In this document: positions 22,846-36,100 of the stretch, in pieces | Position numbering within the stretch: position 1 is the first letter of the stretch | Layout: every line of letters starts with the position of its first letter | Assembly (NCBI RefSeq): GCF_030867145.1 | Contig: NC_134415.1 | Location: 20,438,417 to 20,502,416, forward strand | Direction: 5' to 3' | Length of the DNA: 64,000 bases | Origin: Opisthocomus hoazin | Lineage: Eukaryota; Chordata; Aves; Opisthocomiformes; Opisthocomidae | Notes under the pieces: generated by a model | What the model saw: only the letters and a program-made list of their open reading frames with translations | The model's database searches: none | Told to the model about the DNA's origin: nothing | Made by a program: the position numbers and the translations under genes

Positions 22846-23635
22846 CTGAGCCCAGAAGGCGGCCACCAAACACTGTGGCCCAAAGGAGTCTGGTGGCAGG
22901 GGAAAGCGCCAGGCTTTGGGCCACAACAGGCGCTAGAGCTGGGGTGACGCTCTGAACCAAGCCAATGGCGAGGGTCAGGAGAGCTCCGGCTCAGCGCCTC
23001 GCCTCACGGGGCAGCTGCCGCGACGGCACCGGGGCGCAGCTCCGGCGTTCATCAGACTGCACTGCTGCACCTCCTGAGGGGAGAAGCGGACAGAAAGGCA
23101 CGGTGAGGCGGTCGGTGCTTCTGTTTGTAACGGGGGCTGCTGCGGCTCCGGCTGGGCACCTCGCTGAGCGGCCCCCCGGCGCGCCCTGACTTCCGTGGAG
23201 ACACTCCGAGGGCCGCACTCGGCTCGCCCGCCGCCCCCACAAGGCCCCGCCGCCTGCTCTCCCTCCCTGCTCTCCCTCCCTGCTCTCCCTCCCTGCCTCC
23301 CTCCCCGGGTCCAGCCCCGGCCGCGCAGCCACCTCTCTCCCCGGCCCCGCGGCCCGGCCCGCCGTACCCGCAGGGCCCCCGCCGCCCAGCCGGAAGTCGG
23401 CCCTGGTCCGACACCAGGAGCGGCTCCCCCGCCACCGGCGCTGCTTCGCGCCGGGAGGGGAGAAGGGGCCGCCGCCTCCCCTGTCGCTGCCTCTCTCCCC
23501 GTCTCACCCCTTCCGCTACGCCGGGCCGCGGCTAAGGCAGCGGCGCGGCCCCCCGCAGCTGCGCCCTACCCCCGGTACTGCAGCCGCGACAGCGCGCGTT
23601 CCCGGAGGACTCTATTCAGCGACGGACCCGGGAAG
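22846..23635. promoter_or_regulatory. Bidirectional CpG-rich promoter of SUPT7L and SLC4A1AP
   Basis: The two start codons lie 816 bp apart on opposite strands. The interval is very GC-rich with dense CpG, which continues through SLC4A1AP exon 1 to about 24,400. Visible candidate elements are a CCAAT at 22,962-22,966, ETS-type cores at 23,189-23,195 (ACTTCCG) and 23,390-23,397 (CCGGAAGT), a GCGCGCG patch near 23,590, and a C-rich tandem repeat. I see no TATA box near either start, consistent with a dispersed housekeeping promoter. Transcription start sites are not determined. Confidence 0.85.
23255..23306 (-). repeat. Tandem 13-bp C-rich repeat; G-quadruplex candidate on the minus strand
   Basis: The unit TGCTCTCCCTCCC occurs three times perfectly (23,255-23,267, 23,268-23,280, 23,281-23,293), followed by a partial TGCCTCCCTCCC. 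On the minus strand this gives many GGG runs separated by loops of 1 to 6 nt, satisfying the G3+N1-7 quadruplex rule. It sits inside the bidirectional promoter and may fall in the SUPT7L 5' UTR. Confidence 0.8.
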
Positions 23636-24148
23636 ATGGCGGAGGACGCGGAGGCGGCTGCCGAGCCCGCCGGCTTCAAGCGCCCGAGCCGCCCGCTGCC
23701 CGCCTCGCCCCACTCCGCCGAGGGCGCCGAGCCGGAGCCCAGCCCGCCGCCCCCCGCCCGCCCGGCCGCCGCGCCGCGCTACGAGGAGCCGCCGTGGGGC
23801 AGCCGCCCGCCGGCCGGCGCCGGCTACGGGCTGGAGGTGCTGAAGGGCGGCGTGGCGCGGGGCTCGGTGCGGCTGGAGGGCGGCAGCTGGTTCCTGGTGG
23901 GGCGGCTGCCCGGCTGCGCCCTGGCCCTGGAGCACCCCTCGGTGTCGCGGCACCACGCCGTGCTGCAGTACCGCGGCGCGGGCCGCTCCCCCGACGGCCC
24001 CGACGCCGCCGGCTTCTACGTGTACGACCTGGGCAGCACCCACGGCACCTTCCTCAACAAGGCGCGGGTGCCGCCCCGCACCTACTGCCGGGTGCGGGTG
24101 GGCCACGGGCTGCGCTTCGGCGGCAGCTCCCGCCTCTTCCTCCTGCAG
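23636..24148 (+). CDS. SLC4A1AP: SLC4A1AP exon 1 (start, FHA domain)
   Basis: Encodes residues 1-171. It has a low-complexity Ala/Pro/Glu N-terminus, then a complete FHA domain with the phosphothreonine-binding signature residues (Arg90, Ser104-Arg105-His106, and Asn141 after GSTHGTF). It is very GC-rich, being part of the CpG island. Donor CTGCAG/gtgcgg, leaving in phase 0. Confidence 0.95.
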
Positions 24149-27100
24149 GTGCGGCCAAGGTTTCCCCGGCGCCGGCTCACCCGTTTCCCTGGCCCCGTCC
24201 GCGTCTCGCCGGCGTCTCGGGGTGTGAGAGCTTCGGGGCTGCGGGGAGGTTTGGGTGCGAGGCAGCCCAGCGCCCTTGTGGTTGTTTTACTGGGGAAGAG
24301 CAGTCAGGTGTGGTGTCCGCTGCTCTGGGGTGAGGTTTGGGGCGGTGGGGTCCCCCCCGGCCGGGTGCGCAGGGCACAGGGCAGCTCTGCCGAGGGCTTG
24401 GCCTGAGAACAGGCATGGCATGGGGTCAGCACGCCGGGTGCTTCTCTCCGTCAGCGTGATGTGCGGGAAAGTCTCTCCGACCGTACGATGCGCCCGGAAA
24501 GTAAAGCAATAATATTTCTTTGTGATCAAGGGGAGCTTTTGTTAGTAGGAACTTAGAAAGCACTGGGAGTGCCGTACATGGGAGGTTTTAGTTGCTCGTT
24601 CATCAAATTCTCCCATGTGGTATTGCTAAAAAATGTATTTTGCCTTCTGCCTTGAAAATGCAGTTATATTGGAGATTGATCTCCCTACAAGTACACAGAA
24701 ATGCTTGTTTCTTTTTTCCTCCTTTAGAAACAATATTGAAAATAATATATGTGGGGATGCAAACCATAACAAATGGTCCACTTTTTGAAGCACACCATAA
24801 TGATTTGTTTATGTTATTGTATATAATCTGCATGTGTGTAGAAAATACTTTTTTTTTCTTTTAAAAAACACTTTTATTAAGTTACTGTTTGTGACATAGG
24901 GACCTGAAGAGGACCAGGAGTCTGAGTCGGAGCTAACTGTGACGCAGCTGAAGGCACTGCGTAAGCAGCAGCAAGCAAAATTAGAAAAGACAATGTTGGG
25001 AGAGGACTCTGATGAGGAAGAGGAAAAAGAGGAGAGGAGTAATGAGAAGAGTCAGAACAGTGACATGAGCTGCTTGTGGGGAATGGGTAAGTGATGATGC
25101 ATAAATCAGCCGATACACCTTGGAAGGTCTTTAAGCTGGTTTTCAGTGAATACGTAAATTGAAATTCCATCTGGATGCCAAGTGTCCCAATCCAGTAGAA
25201 GTTCCTGAGTACAAATTAATACTTTTCTTTTGCAAAAGAGTAGAGCTGTGATGAGGCAAGTTTGTGTCTAGTGAGAACTATGGGAGAGCTCCCTTTAAAA
25301 TCAGGGAGAAGGTAATTTGCCTATGCCTATAAAAGGACATGAAACTGAGAATTTAGGTGAGTGTTTTGTTCCTGTGATGATGTCCCCACTTTTGCCCGAG
25401 AGGTGAAATTTGATTGTTTGAGATGTCTATGCAGTATAGGTGTCTTTAAATTTTAGCAGCAAGTCCACATCTTAAAGCTAGATAAATTGCAATTAATGAG
25501 CTTTTCAGTACAAAATTAATTGGTTTTTTGAATGGAAATGTATAAGCACATAAACCCTTGAAAGTGCTGGAACTGCAGTGATGTTCATTTGCAAAACTGT
25601 ATCTTCTAATGGAATGACTAATAGCAAAAAAGAAGCTTTTTTTAATTGGATGCAGAGATAATCATAAAGGGAAGTAATTCTAGGATGATGTACCTGATAC
25701 TTTTTTCAAACTAGTGAAAGCTGAAATACACTGGTATTCTCTTCCTAATGTTTTGGGTTTTTTTTCTTTGTTTTGCACTTTGTATGTGTTCTGGTAGGGG
25801 AGGATGCTGAAGAAGACGAGGTTGAGGAAAACCCTATTGCTATTGATTTTCAGGATGTACAAGATGCCTTCTATATGAAAGATCCTAGGAAGGCTTTACA
25901 GGGCTTTTTTGACAGAGAAGGTACTTTTTCTTTTATTTTTTTTTCTGTTTTAATTACATTTATTTTCTGTTTAGCAAAGTATGACATTTGTGCTCATGTT
26001 TTCCTTTGGGAATTAAGTTGTGGGAGCTAAAGTTCTCTGTTACATTATGGGTAAGGTTTCTTGTCTGGTCAAGTTTAGGGGCAGGGAGCTGGTGGTGTTT
26101 GCGGTTGGTATTTTTTATTAAAACTTAGCTCACTATTGTAGATCTGAGACTTAGTTACTAATTTCCAAACTGGGAGTTGCAGAGAGCACCTTGTATTCTT
26201 CTGGATTGACGCTCAAACCACACTCATGTTTTGAAGCTATGTTGAAAAGTCCAAACCCATCAAATTCCAGACTGTTCTGGTTGGAAATGGCTATGATTAT
26301 GAGACAGAATTGGAAAGTATAAAAAGACAAAAGGCAATAACGAATTGAACTAAACTTTTGAAGGTTGCTAGCAAAACTTAGAGATGAAAAAAGTGAAAAA
26401 AGTGAAAAATTAATCTTCAAGACAAACAGTATCTTTGAATCCAGACTGCAAACTGTCATTACTTCAATGTCATTTGCTTCAATACAGAAGATGCAAGATT
26501 GTTTTTTCTTTGAGCTACATATTCCTGAATAGGCCACTTCCAGATTTTTGATCTGAAAAAGCCTCGACTGTGAAAAACAACCAAGTGAGCATAATATCAA
26601 CTGAAGATCCTATGGCTTAAAAAAAAAAAAATTAGTCCTTCGATGTGTAACAAAAGCATTTCATCTCTCTTGTTTAACCATGACATTCCTCTCTGCTAGA
26701 AAGATTATTTCTGCTTGTTTCATTTTTGGTAACTATCAACTTACTTTCTTTTCATCTCTAGGAGAGGAGTTAGAATATGAATATGATGATCGTGGGCACA
26801 ATAGCTGGCTATGCAGGATCAAGTATGTATATCTCCATTCACTTTTGTACATAGAAGCTGGTTGCATTGAATGCACAGACAAAAGCTGAAGGAATTGCCT
26901 TGTCCCACTTGCCAAGGAGGCCAGCTGGAACTGGGCCTAAGCCTTGATACTGAGACAGAAGTTCAGGGATCAGTGCCTAGTTCAGTGTCTGCACTCCTTG
27001 CTGGTCTCTCAGCATTTGGTGTTCCTCAGATGAAAATCAGGAAAGCAAGAGTCTAGGTTCTTTCAGTTCCCCTTTTTTTTGAGAAATAGATGAAATTGAA

Positions 27101-30100
27101 ATAGAAGAGAAGAAACAGGGAGACAATATTTTTTAATTACTAATGAGAGAGAGAAAAAAAAAATCATTCTACTGTGTAGCTAGTTTCAGTTCTTTTATGG
27201 AGGCCACTAACATCATTCTTTTGTTAGAGAGGAGAAGATGGGGTGGAAATTTAAGTCAATAGGATAGATCTCAAAAGGATAGGTACAACATTTCAATGAA
27301 TGTGCTGTTTCAGAAACCTTTGCTTCAGTGTGGTGTGAAATACTTGCTACTGGTGTTACATAGATGCAAGATACTAGTGCTTAAAATGATTCAGGTATTG
27401 ACATTCAACCTTATAACTTCTTGTATTCCCAATGGAATTAATATAGGAAGAATTGTTGTTTGGACCAGTGAAATAAAAATTTACTTGCGTGCTTTAGCAA
27501 ATCCATGCTTGTGTTTTGATTGGTACTGTGTGAAATGAAATGTGAAAATACTTAACCCACAAAAAAATACTAGGGGGAAAGAAATGGAAAGAACAATGCC
27601 AACATGGTAAATACAATACCTGAGTAGCATCCTTGCAAAGCTGTTTGTGCTGGAGCTGTTTTCTGATCCGTCAAATTGAATAGGTTGCCTGTGGATGATG
27701 CATCAGGGAAGCAGCTGGTGGCAGAGGTTCTCCATTCAGGAAAGAAGAAGGAGGCAATGGTACAGTGTGCACTGGAAGCTTGCAGGCTGCTTGATGCTCG
27801 GGGAGTGCTGAGGCAAGAAGCAGGTGAATAACCAGTCAAATGCTGTGATCATGCTGAAGCCCTAAACAAGGGATTTGAGATTTCTGTCTTGAATTTGTTT
27901 TATTGCTCAGTGGTGTGCAAATCGTTTTGTTTCTTGCCTTCTCCCTTACCTTTCCCAGTATCACGAAAAAGGAAATCAAAGAACTGGGAAGATGAGGATT
28001 TTTATGACAGTGATGATGACACTTTCCTTGATCGAACTGGTGCTGTAGAAAAGAAACGACTGAACAGAATGAAAAAAGCTGGTAAAATAGAAGAAAAACC
28101 AGAGACTTATGACTCCCTGGTAAGAAGAATTAATGTGACATGCCAGGCTTACTCTCTCACGCATGTATTATTACTAAGAAGGAAAATCAAAAATGTTTCC
28201 TGATCTTTCTTTGTTAGCCTGAACTCTACTCTAGTATCATTTCAGACCTTTAGCTCTCAGTTGGCCAAGTTAGAATAAAATAGTGGTTTTTTGATTTGTG
28301 AACAACATTTATAAATACCTGAAAATACTGCTTACTTTATTATAGTGGAAGCATGCTACTTTGCTTTTGCCTGTGTAGTATTGCCTTCTACTTTGTTGAT
28401 CGTGGCAGTGGGTGAATGAAATACCAGGACGGGATACTTCTAAAATAGTTTTAAAGCATCATAAAATAATTGCAAGTTTTCAGGTGCACAGGGCACATCC
28501 CAAAGAAGGATCTCATTCTTCTTCAAAGAATAAGCAGCCTGGAGTAACAGGCATATGACAACTAAAAGTCCTGCGCAGGCACTAAGGTGTGTGGGAGCAG
28601 GGATAGCAAGGGTTGGAGGATCACAGTGGTGGTATAACATTGCTGCAGAAGCATTATACATATTTTTTTTTGTGTTTCAAAAAGTAAGTTATCTGAACAG
28701 TATTGGAAACGACTGATAAGTTTTTTAGGAACAATCTAGACTAATTTTTTCAGCCCAGAAACTCCTGGTCAAAGATCAGAAGTAGAATAGTGGAGGCAAT
28801 TTGATAGGATATTTGAGTAACTCTTAAAAGGATATTTTAAGATGATGAAAAGATCTTCTAAGCATGTTGTTCTTTCATAGGTCACAAAGCTGAATGAAGC
28901 TGAAAATGAGCTTTCTGAGATAACGGAGAAGCTGAAGGCTTCAGGGAAAGGTACAGCATAAAGTTCATTTGACCATGGTGCTTTCCATAAAGAACAGTAA
29001 AGAGATGAAAATGTATCTTACTTATGTCTGTCTTAAGTGCTTCTTTTTTTAGTGTCTGCTTTTCACAAAGGGGTGGGAAGATTTGCAGGTCACTGAGTTA
29101 GCTGGACAGGATACTTAACACTCTTCATCTAATAGGTTATGTACTCTGTGTATAGTCACTTGTTAACGACTTCAGCTTTTTCCAAAGCAAGGAGCATCTA
29201 AGTTAAGGTAAGGAGCCGAGTGTACAAGCTCCTGGAGGTTAAGGGGGTAAGCATTATTACTATTTCTCTGCCCATGTTAGTGTCACGGACCCAATTTGAG
29301 GAGCACGTTTTTCCATTCCTTCCATAACCATTGGTAAGGGAAGAGCAAAGAATTGACAGGAAAGACAGTAGCTTTTATTTCATGTCTCTCATTGCAAATG
29401 CACCTTATAAAGGAAAGGCTGGAAGAGAGAAATGTGGAGTTAAAGCAGTTGACGCTTAGTCCGTATGTTCAGTGAATTTACTAGCTTATGAGGGTGCCAT
29501 TCAGGTTCTAGGATTATGCCTTTGGGTATGAAGACAGAGCCTTTTCAAAGTGGGCATCGTATCTGGTAGTGAGTTAGACTTAAAAGCTTACTATACAAAT
29601 AGGTGCATTTTGCTTTCTGTTACTGCTCATGTCTTGTGGAATAAAACAAAGGCATGAAGGAAACGTGTTTAGGCTGGTTCTTCATACAGAAAGCTTTATA
29701 ACAGAGTTGGCTTTAATAAAGATTGCAACGTCAGTTTGTCAGAAGAGCTTCTCTCCAAGAAGCCTAGCAGCAATCTGACAGTTGGGCTATCTTTTGTGCA
29801 TTATATGGGTATGTTTCTTTCTAGTAATTCAGCCCCACACCAAAACTCATTTGTATCAACGTTTTTGTTGATGATTGATTATACCAGATCACTGTTCGGC
29901 AAACAGCACTGTTGCACTGAGCATTCTAACTGATGAGTCGGTTCAGTGTGTTTGAAGGAATCGTTTTCAGCATGACTGTTCTGATAAGTAGTTAATGATT
30001 GACTACCAAGAGAAGCTAATGCTTTATATTGTCCGAGACATGTAATTCCAAGCTTTCATATGTTATGATGCCTTTGTTTCTGCTGATACTGTTTCTCAAC

Positions 30101-33100
30101 AAGACTGCTAAATCGTGTTGTAGTAGAGGCTGGGAGAAGGAAGAATCAGTTCATTTATAGGCTTCTACTAACAGCTTGTAATTCTAATGTAGGTTTTCAT
30201 GGTTTGGTAAATTGTAACTGGTTCCACAGCTAGTTTAGTGCCTTGGAAAAATTGCAGTCCCAGCCCTTACTGCAATACAGAGTAATTCCGTATTGGATGG
30301 GAATTTCTAGAACTAGGCAAGGATAAAACATAGCAAATATTGCCTCATCAGTTACTTGTGTGTGTTCTAGAAAATTGTATCTTCTCCAATTTCTTTGTAT
30401 GCTTCAGGTTAATCACAGGTGTTAGGTACAAGTGTAAGCCAGGAGCATGCATATTGATCATGGGTGATTGTTGCCACTGTCACGAGCTGTCTGGCAAAGC
30501 TGCTGCATTACATACAGTTCTGAAACCTTAACAAGCTTTTGCTTGCTCTAAACGATTATTTGTAGCCTAAGGGCAGGAGTGTAGAGAGACCAATGAGTGA
30601 ATGACAGGCTAAATTGCAACACCTCTTACCAAGAACTTGGCGAAATTAAGTGGTTGTCTAAAAGATTGTAGTAGAAGTTCACAAATTTTTCCCTGGAGTT
30701 CTTCAGAACTAACTACTGATGGACTGACTTGGTATCTCTCATTCACTGATGCAGATGAATGATAATCAGATACATAGAGCTCTTCAGTTTCATCTTTGGT
30801 TGCCTGTTCAGAAGAAAATTATCAGTAAGTTGATGGTGCAGTAAATAGCCCTATAGCTTTTCTCACTGGAATATAAAGTATAATAGCCATGATTGATTTG
30901 CCTCTTAGCAATGTCAAACTTTACTTCAGAGTGTGGAAAACAGCTGCAACAGATACAAAATGCTAACAGGAACCCTGTAAGCTGAATTACCTGATCTTAG
31001 GCATTATTGGTGGAATCAAGCAGAGAATCCGATTTGCAAGAAGGAGTGATCTGACTCAGTGAAGATCACTCGCTGAGTGAAGCACACATACACTGTTCTG
31101 CCGATAAAGAAGCAGCTGTGGAACTGTACCTTTGATTGTTCTGAATTTAGTCTAGACACTAAACTTTATCTTTGAAATCTGGTGTTTAAATTAAGTGATA
31201 ATTATGCTCAGCTCCTGCCTGCTAGGAGTTTCAGACTGTTTGTTAAAAATACCTTTTAACTGATGATTTTTGTCTCAGCTAGTACAAATAGTTAAGAGGA
31301 AAAAGAGAGTATTTCTATATGAATTTCTTTTATGACATGTTTTGTCATAATTTGTATTTGCATGGAGGTGGATGCTGCAACTCTTTCTTATCTTTTGGAG
31401 CCTTTCAATTCTGTATAACTTTGAACAGTTACTTAGTGGCTTTCTTATATTTGCAAATTGTAAACTGTTTTGTTCTAGATAAGAAATACCCTTTTCAGTT
31501 TAGTCCATTTGTAAATGTGAATCTCATTAGACTTTTCTCTAAATATTTGAGTTGTGTAAAACTGCTTGAATATGTACTTTTAACAACTTACACTATTTTA
31601 TTTGTACACATTTAAAATTTCAAGTGTTATTTAACTCACACTGAACTGAAAATAGCTCATTGGTCCCATAACTGTTCTTGTACATATATACATAAATGCT
31701 TGTAATGCAGCAAATATATACCAGATTTGCCACTTACCATATCGTATGAAAAGGCAGAAGGCTCCCTGTCAAAAGGCTTGTCAAAATTCTAGCAACAACA
31801 TTTTTCTTTGTTTGCCTCCAGGTTATTTTTTAACACAATACAAAAACTCATGCAGTATTGTTCAAGCCCAACAAAGGAGTCTTCCTGGACTCTTTTTAAA
31901 AAAAAAAATCCATATATTAGAATTCTGTATTTATTTTTCTTAGTTATTACAGCTTTGGGTTTCCTCCTGAGTTTTATTATAATTGGTCAAATATGCATAG
32001 AATTATTAATATTTGAAATCAGGTGGCATAGAAGGGCTATCATTACTCTTTTTCAAGTACAGAGCGGTGTTTTCTTGTGAGAAAATCAAGTCAAAACAAA
32101 GGTCAATTTTGTGTGACTGGCCTAAAGTACTAAACTAGTCTTGTATGCACTCAGTCATCCAGGGTAGGAGGCAGCATCACGTGTTGATTCAATTCAAGCT
32201 CTGCAAATGTTATTACATAAACATTCCAGGAAAGCCAAAATGGGATTTCCCATGCAGTGGTGTGGGATTCTTTGTAGCTGTGTTTATTTTAGTCTGTGAC
32301 TATAACAAAGAACCTGTAAGTCACTTTTTTAGGGACAGCAGATCTTGAAGTGAGAGGAACAACCTAGAATAGAGACACTTACTCATAAAGAAACATTCAG
32401 TTTTAAAAGAAGTTTGGTTATGTAAGTGGATTAAGGTTTGCTGTTGGGCTTTTATTAGGAGAAATGCTTTCATCTTTCCAGGTCTAACAACCTCCACTAC
32501 TTCACCATCCAACAGAAACTTGCAGAGAGGATAATGGTTCCTATATACCTTATCCCCTATAGACAGGATTTGATGAGTATAACTCTCATCTCCCCACCTG
32601 TAACAATATGTATCTTTCCTTTATCTTGCCTAGTTCAGTCCCAGCCAGCAGCTCAAGATTCCTTGGACGAATTCATGACTGAAATAAAATCAGGTTGCAC
32701 CTTAGACAGCGTGGCACGAAAGAAACTTCATTTGCGGTCATTTGAACTGAAGAAAGAGCAACAGAGACTGAAACGCTTAATAAAGCTTGTCAAGCCTGCA
32801 GAACTGCCCGAGCTGAAGCCCCAGTAAGTCTCGGCTGAAGTGTAAAATGATTACTTTTACCGTTGTTATTGTCCATGGGCAGTTGTGCAAGCCCAGTGCG
32901 TAGACAGCTTTTCAAACACAAAAGCAGGACAGCCTTCCAAACTACCTGGCTCACCTCTTTAGAGAACGGCTGTGCCTTTTGGCCCTTGCTGCATCTACCG
33001 TTGAGGCAGATCCACCACGACAGTGGAGTAAGATAAGCCCACACTGGGAGGATGGGAAGGAGAAGGGATTGGAAACGTGGTGTCAGCTTTCCTGATTTTT

Positions 33101-36100
33101 TTTTTTTTTCCCCAACCTACATCCAAAAGGAACTGAAAATATTTACAGTTATGATGTACAACATGAAAACCACTTTCACACCATGAAATGTATGTGGAAG
33201 TCGGGTGTAGTGGCTGTTCAACTACTGCCTAGGAACGCTGCTGCAATTCACGTGGGCGTGTACTGGGTTCATCATTTGCTAGTGGCAGCTTGATTAGAGG
33301 TTTAATTACTTAATTTAGTTAAATTGAGATTTGGCATCCAAGTGTGTTATTACATATAGATGTGTATTATATAGGGATGTAAGTATGTGTGCGCAATTGA
33401 ATTCGAGGGAGTCTGTGTGACAGATTTTTTTTTTCTTTCCCATTTATTTTTTACTTCCTGTTATGGCAAGTGTCTGAATCCTACAACATGTATGTAGGAT
33501 GAAAGAGTCATCTCCCACAGCTTCTTCCTTGGATGCTGCAAGTGAGAGAGAAATGAAAGGATTTTTATACGTCCACTTCTAACTTGCAGATTTTTTTGCG
33601 TTTTTAAGTGTAAGACTTCTTTTTATACTTTATATACTGTTTTCCTTTGTATCTAATTTTTATTAGGAGTGGGAGTTACAGTCTGGGAGCAGAGAGCAAG
33701 CCTAAAAAGATTACCATGCCTCTCTTTGGTGCAATGAAAGGAGGGAGCAAATTCAAGCTGAAAACTGGAAGCCTAGGGGTAAGTTGGACTCGTAAGTGCT
33801 GCAAGTCAGAGGCGATTTCTCAGACACCTGCTAAGGCTATGGAGATTGTAGGTGGCAACCGTGCCTTCTCACATGCATGCAAACAGCATGGAGGCACAAG
33901 CCTGTGACAGTGGAAGGTGCACAGGGCAGCAAGCAGTGGCTGTCAGACACCGTTTGCTGCTAGGAGCTGCCATTCTGTGCCCTTGTAGAGTCAGTCTCCT
34001 GGGGTACAGCTGTGGTCAAAAGGCAGTGGATCAAGTGGAAACAGTCTGGGGGCACCAGGCTGAACCACTGCTGTATCTCAACAGCTGGTCCTTTACTTTA
34101 TTCTGTTTGTCCTGATCCAAGATTGATTCAGTTTCCAGTGTCCTTTTTATGAAAAGACTGCACTCCTGTCTATGGACTAGACACATTTTTTTCATCTTCC
34201 ATCTCTACTATTAACTTTTCCTTAAAACCTAACTGTTCTTCGTCCTGAGAGTGTTTACTTACCTGCTGTCTCTATGACAGTAATACGTGTGCTTTGTCCT
34301 GTAATGAGTATCTGTGACATCTACCTCTGTATTATCTTAGCACTGATGCACAAGTCTTTCTCCTGCAGAAGTTGCCTGTTAAGCGTCCAGACATCCCTGA
34401 AAGCTTGTTAAAAATGAAAGATGATGGACCAGAGGAAGAGGAAGAAGAGGAAGAAATGGAGGAGGAGGAAGAAGTAGATGCAATTAACAGCAAAACATCA
34501 AACCTGGAAATTAAAATGACAACTGAAGAAGAAACAGGAAACGAAACTAATGCTCCCGAAGGTTCTCCCTGCAATAACAAGAATCTAGAATCCTTTCAGG
34601 ATGGTAAACCATAGGTTTTGATTTTTCCAGTAATGAAGCTGAGTCTGTTACTGCTGAATTTTTCAGAGCTATGTGAGTCTCCCCAGGTTTGAGTCGCAGG
34701 TTCTCCAGAAGATTTCTCTTACATAGATTTTTGCCATGAGCCCAGAGTCTGTGTGCCAACAGCTGAGTTTCACATGGTTCAGGTTGAAACTCTGCTTGGC
34801 AGTCAGTTTTTCATGCTTTTGGTGAAACAGAAGAAATCCCCTGGACACAAGAAAGGTCCTGTTTTTGATAAGCCCTGTTTTCATTAGATTGAGCGTCCAT
34901 ATGGTAACAACTTCTGGTAACAACTTCATTGTGTTGTTGGCAGGGAGAGTGACTTCATAAGAACACAAATGTCTCTGTAAAGCTTCAGATCTGTTTGTGA
35001 GGAGGAAAAATAATTATTAAAGTGGTAATGGAGAGGTATCTTCCTTGTATCTGTGTGGTTTATCTCCAGTCCATCCTTTTCTATATCAGCTTGGTGTATT
35101 TGAAAACTCACTACTGATGTTTCTCAGTAAATCATGTGTTTGATGACAGAAACCCGGTTCTAAGTTATTGTCTTAATGCTGGACAGGTCGCTCTTGAACA
35201 GTATGTTTTAACCAGTCACAAATTTTTCATTAATATAGTATTGTGCTGGACTTGGTGGATTAAATACTTTGGAGGACTTTTGAGAGAAGAGTTCTTCCTG
35301 AGACAAATGTATCTTTCTTATTTTTACAGGGGTTCATTTTCTGCCTGAGCCAAAGGTGCTAAGGAATAAATCTCAGATGGGACCCTCGCAAGAGAAATCT
35401 CAAGGTGAGCAGTACAATTTAGACTCTATGATACAGTAGCATGGGGGTTTAGAAACTGTCCAAAGAAGCTGTTGTTGTCTGTCAGTAGAAGGAAAGCAAG
35501 CCTCATCTAGAGCCTAAAGTAAGAATCTAAAATTCAAATGAAGGATTTTATTTTGGGAAGTGCTAAGTGTATGGTGAAGACAGGTCACTTCAACTACGTT
35601 TCATTTCTCTTTGCTTTTCATAGTCATTAATTACTTTGAGATCCTCTATTTAAAAATAATAGCATGAGAAGAGAAGAAAAATTATTTTTATTTAGGAGCA
35701 TAAACATAATGCTTTTTTTTCCTCCCTTATTTTCTTGCAGTAGCTCTTAGCACTACAGAAAGACAGAACTTTCCATTTATAAAGTGACAAATACTATGTA
35801 ACATTATCTAGCACTCTGTTAATGACCCGGATGACCCCTCTACATATACACCAAAAAAACCAGATTCTCTAAATGAAGACTCTGTTTGGTGTACTGAATA
35901 TTTGGAGATCTGTATAAATTTTCTAGGTTTTCATAACTCAGGCTCTTATGAATATGTTGTCCTGTCCTCATTATCTTGTCCACAGACTTAAGCCATAAGA
36001 GTCTCAATATTTCACAGATGAAGTGGCACTAAAACCAGGCATACTTCTATCTTTCTGTCTTTCTCTCTGCTGTGTTACTGTGAAATTACTTTTTCATTAA

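Noticed and set aside
23612-24106. 164-codon minus-strand frame and 179-codon alternate plus-strand frame over SLC4A1AP exon 1
   Set aside because: Shadows of the FHA-coding exon in GC-rich DNA.
26151-26600. 149-codon minus-strand open frame in SLC4A1AP intron 4
   Set aside because: Compositionally biased toward Ser/Phe/Ile/Leu as expected from AT-rich DNA, no family resemblance, and it lies in an intron with no splice support.
31045-31070. Possible small structured RNA (8-bp perfect hairpin) in SLC4A1AP intron 7
   Set aside because: The stem is too short for a microRNA precursor and there are no convincing C/D or H/ACA snoRNA boxes around it.
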